NCBI RefSeq assembly: GCF_037991315.1
Contig: NZ_CP150300.1
Location: 1,550,001-1,614,000, forward strand
Source: Paenibacillus sp. FSL H8-0079
GTDB taxonomy: Bacteria > Bacillota > Bacilli > Paenibacillales > Paenibacillaceae
DNA: 64,000 nt
Reading direction: 5' to 3'
Shown here: one piece after another, positions 1 to 9,210 of the stretch
Position numbering within the stretch: position 1 is the first letter of the stretch
Layout: every line of letters starts with the position of its first letter
Notes under the pieces: model-generated
Database searches by the model: none
What the model was told of the DNA's origin: nothing
The model's input: the letters and a program-made list of their open reading frames with translations, nothing else
Translations under genes and position numbers: made by a program

Positions 1-1
1 C

Positions 2-289
2 TTCGTCAAATATAGCAGCGGACATCAAACGAAAAGTGGAGATGGACGAACCAAGGTATCCATTGAAGCTGAATCAGAGGATAACTGGGGTACGATTAGT
101 TATGTGGATGAAAAGGGAACATCACAAACAGAGAAAGTTCCTTCGGAAGCAACGGACTATGGCATTTTATATGATCGCCTGCTTCATGCCATTCAACATA
201 ACGGTGATAAACCGGTCAAGGATAAAGAGGTTTTATATGTATTGGATATTTTACATGACGGAATCGAAGCGGCGAAGAAAGCCAACTGA
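2..289 (+). CDS. Gfo/Idh/MocA-family oxidoreductase, C-terminal part (5' truncated by window)
   Basis: An open frame runs from the first bases of the window to a TGA at 287-289, giving the last 95 or so residues of a protein. The end of the protein, with a stretch of alternating strands (KVSIEAE, WGTISYV) followed by a helix ending IEAAKKAN, resembles the C-terminal lobe of Gfo/Idh/MocA NAD(P)-dependent oxidoreductases, where a closing helix follows a 'PV..kEvl.vLdil' segment. It is followed 26 bases later by a complete member of that family on the same strand, so the two probably form an operon acting on a sugar or inositol derivative. The N-terminal NAD domain is outside the window, so the family call is by resemblance only. 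Confidence 0.6.
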   Translation, partial: FVKYSSGHQTKSGDGRTKVSIEAESEDNWGTISYVDEKGTSQTEKVPSEATDYGILYDRLLHAIQHNGDKPVKDKEVLYVLDILHDGIEAAKKAN

Positions 290-315
290 CAAATCAACGA
301 CAGGAGCGAAACAAT

Positions 316-1305
316 ATGATGAATATAGCAACGATTGGTACAGGGTCCATTGTGGATGCCATTTTGTCGGCGATAAATGAACTGGAAGATGTCACTTGTA
401 CAGCGATGTACTCCCGGAAGAGAGAAACAGCACAGGAGCTTGCGGGTAAATATGGGGTAAGTACGATCTATACGGATCTGGAATCCCTATTTTCAGATGC
501 GAATGTAGATCTCATATATATTGCTTCACCAAACAGCATGCACTACGAACAGGCCTATCAGGCACTTCAACATGGCAAGCATGTCGTCTGTGAAAAACCG
601 TTCACGTCCACGCTTCAGGAAGCAGAGACGCTGATTGCACTTGCGAAAGAAAAGAATCTGTTGCTGTTTGAAGCCATCTCCAACATTCATCTGCCCAATA
701 TTAAAGTCATACAGGAGCAACTACCGAAGCTTGGTCCGATCAAACTCATCCAGTGTAACTACAGTCAATACTCGCGCAAATACAATGATCTGCTTGCAGG
801 GCAAACACCCAATGTATTTAATCCACAATTCTCTGGTGGGGCGCTGATGGATATCAATATTTATAATCTTCATTTGGTTATGAATCTGTTCGGTAGCCCG
901 AATGCCGTATCCTATACTGCTAACCAGCATGCAAACGGTATTGATACATCAGGAGTTGTGGTTCTCAAGTATCCGGAATTTATTGCGGAATGTGTAGGTG
1001 CCAAAGACACGAGCAGCATGAACTTTGTGCTCATTCAGGGAGAGAAAGGTTATCTTCAGGTTGTGGGAGGAGCTAACGGTTGCCGGGAGATCAAGCTTCA
1101 GATCGGGAATGAGCCTGCTGAGGAATATAATGCGCAGACCAAATCCAATTGGCTGTACTATGAGTGGGAAGCGTTTAGGGACATCCATGCAAGTGGTGAC
1201 CACAAGCGGTGTTACGAACTACTCGAACACAGCCAGTCTGTGATGAGTGTACTCATGAGTGCGCGTAAGGATGCTGGGATTGTATTTGCAGCGGACCAGC
1301 GTTAA
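316..1305 (+). CDS. Gfo/Idh/MocA-family NAD(P)-dependent oxidoreductase
   Basis: 329 residues, the normal length of the family. The N-terminus carries the Rossmann dinucleotide motif GTGSIV (residues 8-13) and the family's signature EKPF follows at about residue 93, containing the conserved Lys that touches substrate and cofactor. The remainder is the alpha/beta C-terminal substrate domain. Two ATGs are adjacent (316 and 319); an AGGAGCG ribosome site precedes them and either could be used. It follows another family member by 26 bases and converges on an RpiR-type sugar-phosphate regulator, only 3 bases separating the stop codons. The substrate cannot be told from sequence; a sugar or cyclitol dehydrogenase role is likely. 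Confidence 0.88.
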   Translation: MMNIATIGTGSIVDAILSAINELEDVTCTAMYSRKRETAQELAGKYGVSTIYTDLESLFSDANVDLIYIASPNSMHYEQAYQALQHGKHVVCEKPFTSTLQEAETLIALAKEKNLLLFEAISNIHLPNIKVIQEQLPKLGPIKLIQCNYSQYSRKYNDLLAGQTPNVFNPQFSGGALMDINIYNLHLVMNLFGSPNAVSYTANQHANGIDTSGVVVLKYPEFIAECVGAKDTSSMNFVLIQGEKGYLQVVGGANGCREIKLQIGNEPAEEYNAQTKSNWLYYEWEAFRDIHASGDHKRCYELLEHSQSVMSVLMSARKDAGIVFAADQR

Positions 1306-1308
1306 TTG

Positions 1309-2103
1309 TTAATACGCATCGCTAATGCTCCCCATGTACAACATGTCGAAAATATAAAGTACCGAGACCATTGAAGACATTTTGGACAGTCGTAATTGTT
1401 CGTTGTATCCATAAGCCAGTAGCGTTTCATCGCAATGTCTGGACAGGGTTGAATGGTTGTTGCCCGTAACCGCAATGACTTTCATTTGTTTGTTGCTGAG
1501 CACTTTGGCAGCTTCAATCATGGATTGATTCTCACCTGTGTGCGAGATAACAAAAGACAGCGTCAGGCTGTTGGGATTCATCGTGTTCAAGTAATGCATG
1601 TTGGGACTATTGTGAGCAATCGCAGATATGCCGAGTTCATTCCACTTGGCACAAGCCTGTTGAGCCAGATAATAATTCATATCACTGCCATAGATATCGA
1701 TACGTCCGGATTCTTTGACCCAGTTAGCGATTCGTAGCAAAACAGGAGCATTTAACATCCGGCGCGTATCATCCAGCGCCTGCTGATACAGGTAAGGAAC
1801 CGAGTCGATGGCAGCCAGCACGTTGCCTTGTTCTGCAATAGCATGATCCTGCGTCTGCAACGCGGAAGGTATCTGTTGGTATTCAAGAGCAAGCTTGAGC
1901 TGAAAGTCTGGGTACCCCTTGGTACCCAGCTTTTTGCATAGGCGAACAATGGTAGATGAGCTTGTATAGGTCTGCTGCGCCAGTTCATGGGCTGTAGAAT
2001 CAAATACAACTTCGGGGTTGTTCAGGATATAGTTCACAATATGCTTCTCCTGTGCCGTTAATTGGGAAGCATATTTTAATTTTTGAAGTAGTTTGGATTC
2101 CAT
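1309..2103 (-). CDS. MurR/RpiR-family transcriptional regulator
   Basis: From the ATG at 2101-2103 (GGA 8 bases upstream) the protein has 264 residues; an upstream in-frame ATG at 2181 would add 26 residues that do not look like the family. The first ~75 residues form the RpiR helix-turn-helix (LTAQEKHIVNYIL ... TSSSTIVRLCKKLGTKGYPDFQLKL). The C-terminal half is a SIS sugar-phosphate isomerase fold (RIDIYGSDMNYYLAQQ, SHTGENQSMIEAAK). Such proteins repress or activate sugar-phosphate or amino-sugar catabolism genes in response to a phosphosugar. It lies tail-to-tail with the oxidoreductase pair, its probable but unproven target. The final residues (LYMGSISDAY) run almost to the neighbouring stop codon. 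Confidence 0.88.
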   Translation of the reverse strand: MESKLLQKLKYASQLTAQEKHIVNYILNNPEVVFDSTAHELAQQTYTSSSTIVRLCKKLGTKGYPDFQLKLALEYQQIPSALQTQDHAIAEQGNVLAAIDSVPYLYQQALDDTRRMLNAPVLLRIANWVKESGRIDIYGSDMNYYLAQQACAKWNELGISAIAHNSPNMHYLNTMNPNSLTLSFVISHTGENQSMIEAAKVLSNKQMKVIAVTGNNHSTLSRHCDETLLAYGYNEQLRLSKMSSMVSVLYIFDMLYMGSISDAY

Positions 2104-2648
2104 GCGGTTGTTCCATTCCTCTCTATAATTATCCCAGTATACATGTCTCCACATCATAACCTGCGTTTGTTTATTTCTCAATCTGCATCACTCAGATCTG
2201 ACTTCCGCCAGTTGTTGACGACTATTCCATAGCGTGACGAGACGAAGCAGAAGCAAACTTCAAATGCATGACGAAAAAAGATGGATCTCTCCGTCAATAG
2301 TCCCGGATGAAGGGTGCGCACTTCCCCTCAATTCCACTTCAAATCGGGTCTAAGGTTTGTTTTCACTATGGCCTGTACCATGTATCCTTATTTTAAGGGT
2401 AGAACATCCGTTTCATTGCTCTTTATAACGTGGTAATGAAAGTTAAGGCCTTACGTCTCATGAATGTCTGAAATATTCATCTAACGCCGGTCTTGGTTAT
2501 CCAGGGCCGGCTTGACGTGATGTTTTGGCGTGCCTGTCACGGGAACGTCGGTTTTTAACGATTACATAATGAATTCGTCTAACACATCCATATGAATACA
2601 TCGTATGGGTACATATTGTGTTTGGACGTAGAGGAAGGTGAGTGAGTC
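2104..2648. other. intergenic region between RpiR and HSP90-like genes
   Basis: About 545 bases with no credible gene on either strand. It must hold the promoters of the divergent RpiR and HSP90-like genes. A GC-rich inverted repeat (GCCGG at 2484-2488 with CCGGC at 2507-2511) is visible, but there is no T-tract behind it and no riboswitch class could be recognised. Confidence 0.5.
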
Positions 2649-4484
2649 ATGACAGCATCCAATGAGTATCGTTTTCAAGTGAACCTGAGTGGTATGATCC
2701 AGATTTTATCCAACCATCTATATAGTAGTCCGAAAGTGTTCTTGCGCGAGCTGATGCAGAATGCGACTGATGCGATTACCGCAAGAACGGAGGCGGAGCC
2801 AGGATATCAGGGTGAAGTTCGTGTTGAACTGACAGGAACAGGGGAGCAACTGACCATGATGGTGGAGGACAACGGCATCGGCTTGACTGAAGCTGACATC
2901 CATGAATTTTTGGCCATGATTGGACAATCCTCGAAGCGGGGGCAGCAAGCGCTACTGGATGGAGAGACTTCGTTTATCGGACGTTTCGGAATCGGGTTGT
3001 TATCTTGTTTCATGGTAAGTCACGAAATTGTCATGCTGACGCAATCCGCGAAGGGTGGCCCTTCGATGGAGTGGCGTGGCAAGCCGGATGGCACCTATAC
3101 GATTCGGCAGTTGGACACACAGTTGTCCCCGGGCACCAAAGTATATTTGCGCTGCACACCAGACGCGGCTCACTACTTTGAAGCGGATTATGTGAAAGAG
3201 GCCTTGTTCTATTACGGAGCGTTATTGCCGTATCCGGTCACGCTGCATCATGACGGTGTGCAACATGTGGTGAATAACGAGACGCCGATCTGGCTGATGG
3301 ACCCTGCACTCGCACGTTCACGCAGAGCAGAGGTCTTAGCTTTTGGTGAACGTCTGCTTGGCGAGAAGTTCCAGGACTTCATTCCGTTGACGACGGCTTC
3401 AGGCCGTACGGGAGGTATTGCTTTTGTACTGCCACACGCGGTTAATCTGAATGCGAAGCGTTCCCATCGGGTGTACCTGAAGCGAATGCTGATTTCGGAG
3501 AAAGCAGAGAACATTTTGCCAGAGTGGGCTTTCTTCGTGAAATGTCTGATCTGGACAGATGAGCTTCAACCGACGGCATCACGGGAACATTTTTATGAAA
3601 ATGAAAAGCTGGAGGAAGTTCGCTCCGAACTCGGAGACGCACTTCGCAAGGGACTGGCTAACATGGCCGAGAGTCAGACGGAACGGCTACAGAAGCTGAT
3701 TCGCCTGCATGCCTTGTCCATGAAGGCACTGGCTGTGCAGGATCAAGCATTCTACGCAATGATTCACCGCTGGTTGCCATTTGAGAGCACGAGAGGCCAC
3801 CGGGAGCTGGGTGAGCTGATCGATGAAGGAGAGACATTGTATTTCACGTCCTCTGTCGATGAGTACCGTCAGATTCATCATGTGGCATCGGCACAATCGA
3901 TGCTGGTGATTAACGGCGGCTACATCTATGACAGCGAGTTGATGATGACACTGCCGATGACCGTGCACAACCTACACACGGAACGGCTAGAGCCGGATCA
4001 GGTCTCGATGAGCTTCACGGATGTGCCACCGGCTGAACGTAATCAGTATTATGATGCGTTGCGACTTGCCGATTCCGCTCTGCAGCGCTTCCGCTGTCGA
4101 GCTGAGGTGAAAGGTTTCAAGCCATCGGATCTGCCGGTATTGTTCACTCTTTCACAGGAATCCTCAACACTCCGTGCGCTGGAAAAAGCAAGCGAAGAGA
4201 GCACGGAATTGTTCTCTTCCCTCCTGGGCTCCTTATCCTCCGGGATCAGTTCGGCGGGATATTCAACCTTGTACCTGAATGTGAACAACCCGATTATTCA
4301 GCGTGTGCTAACGTCACCGGATGACCAAATGACGCCGATTGCCATTGAGATGTTGTACGTCAATGCACTGATGATGGGGCATTATGCGATGAACCGGCAG
4401 GAACTGGAAGTGCTGAATCAGGGCATTGTTCGTTTTATTGATTGGGGTTTGCGTGGGAATACAGATCGTAAGGGGGATGCCTGA
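2649..4484 (+). CDS. HSP90-family (HtpG-like) GHKL ATPase chaperone
   Basis: 611 residues. The N-terminal GHKL ATPase fold is clear: the ATP-lid motif LRELMQNATDAI (residues 30-41, with the catalytic Glu and Mg-binding Asn), EDNGIGLTE (about 73-81) and GRFGIGLLS (about 112-120). A middle domain with the conserved TSREHFYENEKL follows, as in HtpG. The C-terminal dimerisation part is shorter and more divergent than in HtpG (~625 residues), matching the separate 'HSP90 family protein' group seen in some Gram-positives. GTAGAGGAAGGTGAGTG precedes the ATG. The stop codon overlaps the start of the next gene (TGATG), so the two are translationally coupled. Clients are unknown. Confidence 0.88.
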   Translation: MTASNEYRFQVNLSGMIQILSNHLYSSPKVFLRELMQNATDAITARTEAEPGYQGEVRVELTGTGEQLTMMVEDNGIGLTEADIHEFLAMIGQSSKRGQQALLDGETSFIGRFGIGLLSCFMVSHEIVMLTQSAKGGPSMEWRGKPDGTYTIRQLDTQLSPGTKVYLRCTPDAAHYFEADYVKEALFYYGALLPYPVTLHHDGVQHVVNNETPIWLMDPALARSRRAEVLAFGERLLGEKFQDFIPLTTASGRTGGIAFVLPHAVNLNAKRSHRVYLKRMLISEKAENILPEWAFFVKCLIWTDELQPTASREHFYENEKLEEVRSELGDALRKGLANMAESQTERLQKLIRLHALSMKALAVQDQAFYAMIHRWLPFESTRGHRELGELIDEGETLYFTSSVDEYRQIHHVASAQSMLVINGGYIYDSELMMTLPMTVHNLHTERLEPDQVSMSFTDVPPAERNQYYDALRLADSALQRFRCRAEVKGFKPSDLPVLFTLSQESSTLRALEKASEESTELFSSLLGSLSSGISSAGYSTLYLNVNNPIIQRVLTSPDDQMTPIAIEMLYVNALMMGHYAMNRQELEVLNQGIVRFIDWGLRGNTDRKGDA

Positions 4485-5533
4485 TGAAGACAGAGATGGA
4501 TTTTGAGGAATTGATGGACGAGGCCTACGGCTTGCCTAATGGTCCGGCGAAGCTGGGTATGCTAGAGGAAGCGGCAAGAGTCGCCGATGTGAATGGCATG
4601 GAAGAAGAGGCATACGAAGCAAGATCAGAGATTGTGGAGACAGCGACATTCTGCGGTTATCCGATGAAAGCACTGATTGCTTTTTCCTGGCAGCTGGGCA
4701 AGTTCGATCAACAGCCGGAAGAATATGATGAAGAAACGTTAATGTGGTCGTATAAATGGATTTTAGGCAAACTATCCAGTTTCCCGGAAGTATCACGCGA
4801 TAAAATGATGGAGCTGCTTGAGGACTTCGGACAGCGATTCAAGTCATTTGGCTACAGCGAACGTTCGTATTGGTATTATCGATTCCGCATCTCCATGGAT
4901 CTTGGGGAGCTGGAGGAGGCAGGAAGCAGTTATGCCAAGTTCAGAACGATGGATCGAGACTTTATGAGTGACTGTGAAGCCTGTGAACAGGACGAGATGA
5001 TGCGTTATTTTATCCTTACTGGTGACGACGAGAAGGTGCTTGAAATGGCAAAACCGATCCTGAAAGGCCGAATGAGCTGTGCGGAGATTCCGCATCTTAC
5101 CTTGTCGGAGATCTTGATGCCACTCTACCGATTGGGTCGGACTGCGGAAGCAGACAAGCATCAACAAAAGGGCTACCGGTTGATCAAGGGACAAAATGAT
5201 TTTGTGAGAAGCTTTGCCGAGCAGATGGATTATCTTGCACGTACCAATCCGGCGAAGGGGATTGATGTGCTGGAAGAAAGTCTGGTGTTCGCGATGGATA
5301 ATGAAGATCCATTTGCCAAAATGTTGTTCTACGGCAGAACGGCACCATTGTTACGCCGCTGGGCGGACGAATCCCCGGAATACCGATTACGTCTTCCTGC
5401 GTCCTTCCCATATGAAGGAGATCCAGGAGATTTGCGTAAACTGGCGGATTATTTTGCGGAATATGCCCGAGCAGCGGCAGACAAGTACGACCAGCGTAAT
5501 GGCAATCGTCATGTCTCTTCGTTGCTCGGATAG
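4484..5533 (+). CDS. helical-repeat (TPR-like) protein coupled to HSP90-like gene
   Basis: 349 residues, starting inside the stop codon of the HSP90-like gene. It is rich in Glu, Leu and Ala and is organised as a series of paired amphipathic helices (for example KLGMLEEAARVADVNGMEEEAYEARSEIVE spread over several turns, then EVLEMAKP, GRTAEADKHQQKGYRLIKG, NPAKGIDVLEESLVFAMDN), in the manner of degenerate tetratricopeptide repeats. There is no signal peptide or membrane segment, so it is cytosolic. The coupling suggests a co-chaperone or adaptor for the HSP90-like ATPase, by analogy with eukaryotic TPR co-chaperones; that is inference. A strong terminator follows at 5582. Confidence 0.75.
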   Translation: MKTEMDFEELMDEAYGLPNGPAKLGMLEEAARVADVNGMEEEAYEARSEIVETATFCGYPMKALIAFSWQLGKFDQQPEEYDEETLMWSYKWILGKLSSFPEVSRDKMMELLEDFGQRFKSFGYSERSYWYYRFRISMDLGELEEAGSSYAKFRTMDRDFMSDCEACEQDEMMRYFILTGDDEKVLEMAKPILKGRMSCAEIPHLTLSEILMPLYRLGRTAEADKHQQKGYRLIKGQNDFVRSFAEQMDYLARTNPAKGIDVLEESLVFAMDNEDPFAKMLFYGRTAPLLRRWADESPEYRLRLPASFPYEGDPGDLRKLADYFAEYARAAADKYDQRNGNRHVSSLLG

Positions 5534-5581
5534 AAACGGATATAACCCCGTAACAGATAGATTTATAAGTTGTGAAAAGTA

Positions 5582-5636
5582 AAAAAACAGGCTTGTTCGA
5601 GAAGGTTTTTACCCTTCCGAACAAGCCTGTTTTTTC
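5582..5636. terminator. bidirectional Rho-independent terminator
   Basis: A near-perfect inverted repeat: AAAACAGGCTTGTTCG-GAAGG pairs with CCTTC-CGAACAAGCCTGTTTT around a short TTTTTAC loop, with A-tract before and T-tract after. It serves both the HSP90/TPR pair on the plus strand and the serine hydrolase on the minus strand. Confidence 0.9.
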
Positions 5637-5684
5637 TTGCATCATAAGCATGATAATTCTAATCGATATGAAGATGTTTTATTT

Positions 5685-7892
5685 TTATTGTGCTGAAGTC
5701 GCAGAAGGGACCGGCGCTGGTACAGGAACCGGCGCAGTTTCAGATGTCTCATCTGCAGGCTCAGCGCCTTCGGCAGGTTCTGCTTGTGGTTGTTGAGCTG
5801 CCATCAGTTCAGCGACGATTCGATCTGTTGGTTGTGTAAGCAGCGCATACATAATCGCAGCCTCTTCCTGACGAATCAGAGGTTTGCGGGAAAGGAAATC
5901 AACAGAACCGTCCTCCAGTACCTTTACCTCAGGTCCGTGGATACCGAGCGTATACATCATCTGAATGGCTGGTACAGCCCATGCATCTGTGTGCCCCGCA
6001 AGTTTCACATCATTGAACAGTTCGCTAGGATATTGCAGTTGCATAATTCTCCACATCATGACCATTGCTTCCTGTCGGATAATCACTTGATCCGGTTTAA
6101 ACTGCTGTTCGTCCGTGCCAGTAATCATACCCAATTCATATCCGAGTTGAATATATCCGGCTGCTGCATGATCTGCCCAGTCGGTTCCAGCAGGAGGCGT
6201 TGTTTTGCTGGGCTTCAATCCACTCAGTTTAAGAATGTTCTCAATAAATTCAGCTCGTGTCACAGCCGTTTTCGGTTGGAAAGACTTGTTAGCACCATTT
6301 TCATAATATCCAAGAGATTGTATTGCATAGATTGCTTCAGCATAAGGACTGTTCTCACGAACATCCCGGAAGCCTTGAGGGATCTGTCCTTTTTTCTCAT
6401 AACCGATTGGGTTGAGATAAGGTTCTTTCATATAGATGGTTCCATCAGCATTTTTCTTGAATGCCGTGAATTGACCGGTCAATTCATCTTTGAAGAGATT
6501 ATCTTCCACTTGAATCAGGTTGCGTTGACCTAGGAACGCATCCGAAATACTTAATTGTCCAGGCTCTGTGCCGCTATTTTTCAGGGAACTAACGATCGTG
6601 CTAATTCGCAGATCCGCGTACAATCCGGTGAGGCGTTGTAACTCTTCGGTGGATTGTGGCGTGTATTCTTTGAATTGGATCGGCTCTGCATATTGCGGGA
6701 AGAAGTTCTGGATAAAGGCCGGATAGAACAGATTACGAAGTGCTCCATTCTGATTATAGGTAAGGAAGACGCCTGTATTTTGCTCGGGAATAAGGAAGAG
6801 ATAAGAGCTGAATCCAGTCAGGTCGCCTCCTTTTGTAATAATTTTTGGACTACTTCCTGCTCCGGGAAGCTGAAATGCAGCTTCAAATCCATACGTGGTG
6901 TTTGGTAACAGTGGATGAATGGAGGAACGGTATTGTTCCATACTTTTCACTGTGGATTCTTTGAAAATCCGCTTGTTGTCCTTCACGCCATCATTCAGGA
7001 ACGCAATCATGAATTTCCCGATGTCCTCAGCGGTAGACAACATACCACCTTGAGGCATTGGTGTTGGAGAGATGGTATACAGATCAAGCGGATTGTGTGC
7101 CGCATCATAGCCTGTAGCTAGCTGCTTTTGGAACTTGTCGTTCAGCATGAAGCTGCTGTTATCCATGCCTAGCGGTTTGAAGATATGTTGTTGCATATAA
7201 GATTCAAAGGGCTCGCCACTCACATTCTCGACAATCATGCCGAGTAGCAAAAACGAGAAGTTATCGTACATGTAGGCGCTACCAGGCTCTCGAACGACAG
7301 GAGGCATGTGTTGCTGGGCGTAATCCTCCATCGCTATGTACTTGTCAAAATCAGTATGGATGTCTTCCTGCTGTGGATCACGGATCTCAAATCCGGTCGT
7401 GTGTGTGAGCAGGTTCTCTACAGTTACAGGTTTGTCAAAAGGATTATCAAATTCGAGCCCTTTCACATAGGTCTGAAAGTCAGCTTGCAGATCAACCTTG
7501 CCTTGCTCCACCAGCTGCATTACAGCTGCTGACGTGAACGTTTTGGAGACAGAGGCTACACGGAAGGCCGTATTTTTCGGATCGATAGCTGTTTTACTCT
7601 CCACATCGGAGAAGCCATATCCTTTTTCCGCCAGAACTTTGCCATCTTTCACAACAACAACGGAGGCTCCAACATAATGGGCTTTTGCCTCAGGTGAATC
7701 GAAGAATGAATCCAGAAATGCTGTAGCCGATTCAGTTGTCAGCGCTTTCGTCTTTCCTTGTTCAGAAGCGACTGGAGTCGCGGTCTCCGCCTGAACTGCG
7801 GGTACCCACAGACTGAGAGACAGAACCACAGCCATAAAAGCTCCTGTTAGGGAGGTGAACCTGAAACGGGTCTTTCGTTTGGATAAATGCAT
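5685..7892 (-). CDS. S-layer-anchored serine hydrolase (beta-lactamase/PBP4-like) with C-terminal SLH domains
   Basis: 735 residues. A Sec signal peptide (basic SKRKTRFR, hydrophobic AFMAVVLSLSLWV, AQA-type cleavage at about residue 36) exports it. The class C beta-lactamase/penicillin-binding fold follows, with the nucleophile motif SVSK (S114-K117) and YDN (Y209-N211); an HxG-like third motif is replaced by TKGGD. After a linker domain (about 400-510) come three S-layer homology repeats (about 515-700), beginning FRDVRENSPYAEAIYAI, with TRAEF/IRQEA signatures, which bind pyruvylated wall polymer. The protein ends in a Pro/Ala/Glu-rich tail. It is probably a peptidase or esterase held at the cell surface. 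RBS is GGAGTG before the ATG. Confidence 0.88.
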   Translation of the reverse strand: MHLSKRKTRFRFTSLTGAFMAVVLSLSLWVPAVQAETATPVASEQGKTKALTTESATAFLDSFFDSPEAKAHYVGASVVVVKDGKVLAEKGYGFSDVESKTAIDPKNTAFRVASVSKTFTSAAVMQLVEQGKVDLQADFQTYVKGLEFDNPFDKPVTVENLLTHTTGFEIRDPQQEDIHTDFDKYIAMEDYAQQHMPPVVREPGSAYMYDNFSFLLLGMIVENVSGEPFESYMQQHIFKPLGMDNSSFMLNDKFQKQLATGYDAAHNPLDLYTISPTPMPQGGMLSTAEDIGKFMIAFLNDGVKDNKRIFKESTVKSMEQYRSSIHPLLPNTTYGFEAAFQLPGAGSSPKIITKGGDLTGFSSYLFLIPEQNTGVFLTYNQNGALRNLFYPAFIQNFFPQYAEPIQFKEYTPQSTEELQRLTGLYADLRISTIVSSLKNSGTEPGQLSISDAFLGQRNLIQVEDNLFKDELTGQFTAFKKNADGTIYMKEPYLNPIGYEKKGQIPQGFRDVRENSPYAEAIYAIQSLGYYENGANKSFQPKTAVTRAEFIENILKLSGLKPSKTTPPAGTDWADHAAAGYIQLGYELGMITGTDEQQFKPDQVIIRQEAMVMMWRIMQLQYPSELFNDVKLAGHTDAWAVPAIQMMYTLGIHGPEVKVLEDGSVDFLSRKPLIRQEEAAIMYALLTQPTDRIVAELMAAQQPQAEPAEGAEPADETSETAPVPVPAPVPSATSAQ

Positions 7893-7934
7893 GCAAACAC
7901 TCCTTTATGAAAATATTTACAAAAAAAGTTACTC

Positions 7935-8053
7935 GAATCAATTTCATAACTCACTAAAAATGGAATTGTGTAACTAAATATAGACAAATCAAACCGTTTT
8001 TGATCTATATCTAGCCTTCATTGAAGCAGCTAAAGGTATTATGAAATTGATTC
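7935..8053. repeat. MITE-like element, family C (15-bp terminal inverted repeats), long copy
   Basis: GAATCAATTTCATAA at 7935 is repeated as its exact reverse complement at 8039-8053. The same two arms, only 43 bp end to end, recur at 56152-56194, including the shared inner sequence AGGTATTATG beside the right arm. The element lies between two minus-strand genes and contains no gene. Confidence 0.7.
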
Positions 8054-8066
8054 ACTTACCCATGTA

Positions 8067-8849
8067 TTACTGATTACTCGCACGATAGGTTTCACGATAA
8101 TAGATTCCGATGTTGGCAATCCAGATAATAGAGAGCATTACAATTGGGAATGGAGCAAAGGTAAAGAGCATCGAATATAGAACCATAGAGACCATTCCGA
8201 CACCAAGAAGTACATTCATCATCTGAAAAGAACGATAGGCTGCGCGATACACAAGCCATTTCTCGCCTTCATCCAGCTTCTCAAAATGATCCTTCTTCAT
8301 ATTGCGCGAGTTCAGATCCAGAGTACGTTCAGGATAATAACGGTTGTATCGCTTCACAGTCAGAGTTTGCACTACCACGACGATGATAATAGAGATACAC
8401 GAAGCAACGAGATTCACGAGGTTAAACAGTTCTGGATAATTCGGCATGTTTCTGTTGGATGCGTACAAGGACAAGGCCAGTGCTGCCCAGGTAAACGCAA
8501 CAATAACACTGAATCCGCTGAGAATCATCGCTTTTCCGAGGGAGCGCTCTGCGGGAGAGATGAGTGAATCAGACTCTCCATAAGTTTCTTCTTCCATCGG
8601 AGGAACAGATGGCGTGCGGGAGAGACTGAATATGTTCCACAACATCATAACTACCACAAGAGCCGCAAGGATTGCGAATAAAAGATCATAGTCATAGTAC
8701 ACGGATAGAGTCCAGTTCAGATCAGAAGGGACTTTGCGGACCCCGTTAGCTCCGATAAAACCAACTACAGCGCCACCTGCTGCATACAAGGGAAGACGCA
8801 ACCGCTTTTTAATGGATGAGGATGATGAATTTTTCAATCTAATCTCCAC
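8067..8849 (-). CDS. DUF3169-like membrane protein
   Basis: 260 residues with about six hydrophobic segments: LYAAGGAVVGFIGA, LLFAILAALVVVMMLW, MILSGFSVIVAFTWAALAL, LVASCISIIIVVVVQTL, and two near the C-terminus (MMNVLLGVGMVSMVLYS, FPIVMLSIIWIANIGIYY). The family resemblance is to DUF3169 proteins, which are found next to small XRE regulators in Firmicutes, as here: its start overlaps the 3' end of the XRE gene by 11 bases. The function of the family is not established. The pair is probably an autoregulated two-gene operon. Confidence 0.75.
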   Translation of the reverse strand: MEIRLKNSSSSSIKKRLRLPLYAAGGAVVGFIGANGVRKVPSDLNWTLSVYYDYDLLFAILAALVVVMMLWNIFSLSRTPSVPPMEEETYGESDSLISPAERSLGKAMILSGFSVIVAFTWAALALSLYASNRNMPNYPELFNLVNLVASCISIIIVVVVQTLTVKRYNRYYPERTLDLNSRNMKKDHFEKLDEGEKWLVYRAAYRSFQMMNVLLGVGMVSMVLYSMLFTFAPFPIVMLSIIWIANIGIYYRETYRASNQ

Positions 8850-9048
8850 CTTTCAACTCAAAGATTTTTTCGACTGGTTCACGAAAGACGTGGGCTATTT
8901 TTAATGCCAGAACAACCGACGGAGAATAGTCTCCGCGTTCAATCAGGGCAATGGTTTGACGGGATGCGCCAATGAGCTTGGCTAGTTCCGCTTGGGACAG
9001 CCGGTCTCTGGCTCGTAACTCCCGAACGTGATTGTGTAATTCTTCCAC
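8839..9048 (-). CDS. small XRE-family HTH regulator
   Basis: 69 residues starting with GTG (9046-9048) behind a GGAGGTGAG ribosome site. Almost the whole protein is a Cro/C1 helix-turn-helix: LSQAELAKLIGASRQTIALIERGDYSPSVVLALKIAHVF, with the typical tail PVEKIFEL. It resembles the YozG-type solitary HTH proteins that precede DUF3169 membrane proteins, and overlaps that gene here. It probably controls its own operon from the AT-rich region 9049-9150, where GTACATGATATTTAAC and related AT-rich steps lie, although no operator is certain. Confidence 0.88.
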   Translation of the reverse strand: MEELHNHVRELRARDRLSQAELAKLIGASRQTIALIERGDYSPSVVLALKIAHVFREPVEKIFELKGGD

Positions 9049-9151
9049 TTACTCACCTCCATGAACCTAATGTACATGATATTTAACTAAATGTAAACTA
9101 TAATATACAAAATGTTTATGATAATTTACTTTAAAGTAATGATAATGGGCA

Positions 9152-9180
9152 TAAAAAAGAGAGCCTGCTGGGCTCCCTTG
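9152..9180 (-). terminator. Rho-independent terminator of the MFS pseudogene
   Basis: Read on the minus strand: GGGAGCCC-AGCA-GGCTCTC followed by TTTTTTAT, a compact stem-loop with a T-tract just after the MFS remnant. Confidence 0.85.
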
Positions 9181-9210
9181 CATGATTATTTTGTTGCCGG
9201 AGAAGTGAAA

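Noticed and set aside
2182..2648. T-box or other riboswitch before the HSP90-like gene
   Set aside because: Some GC-rich inverted repeats are present, but the T-box core and other known riboswitch signatures are absent and there is no terminator.
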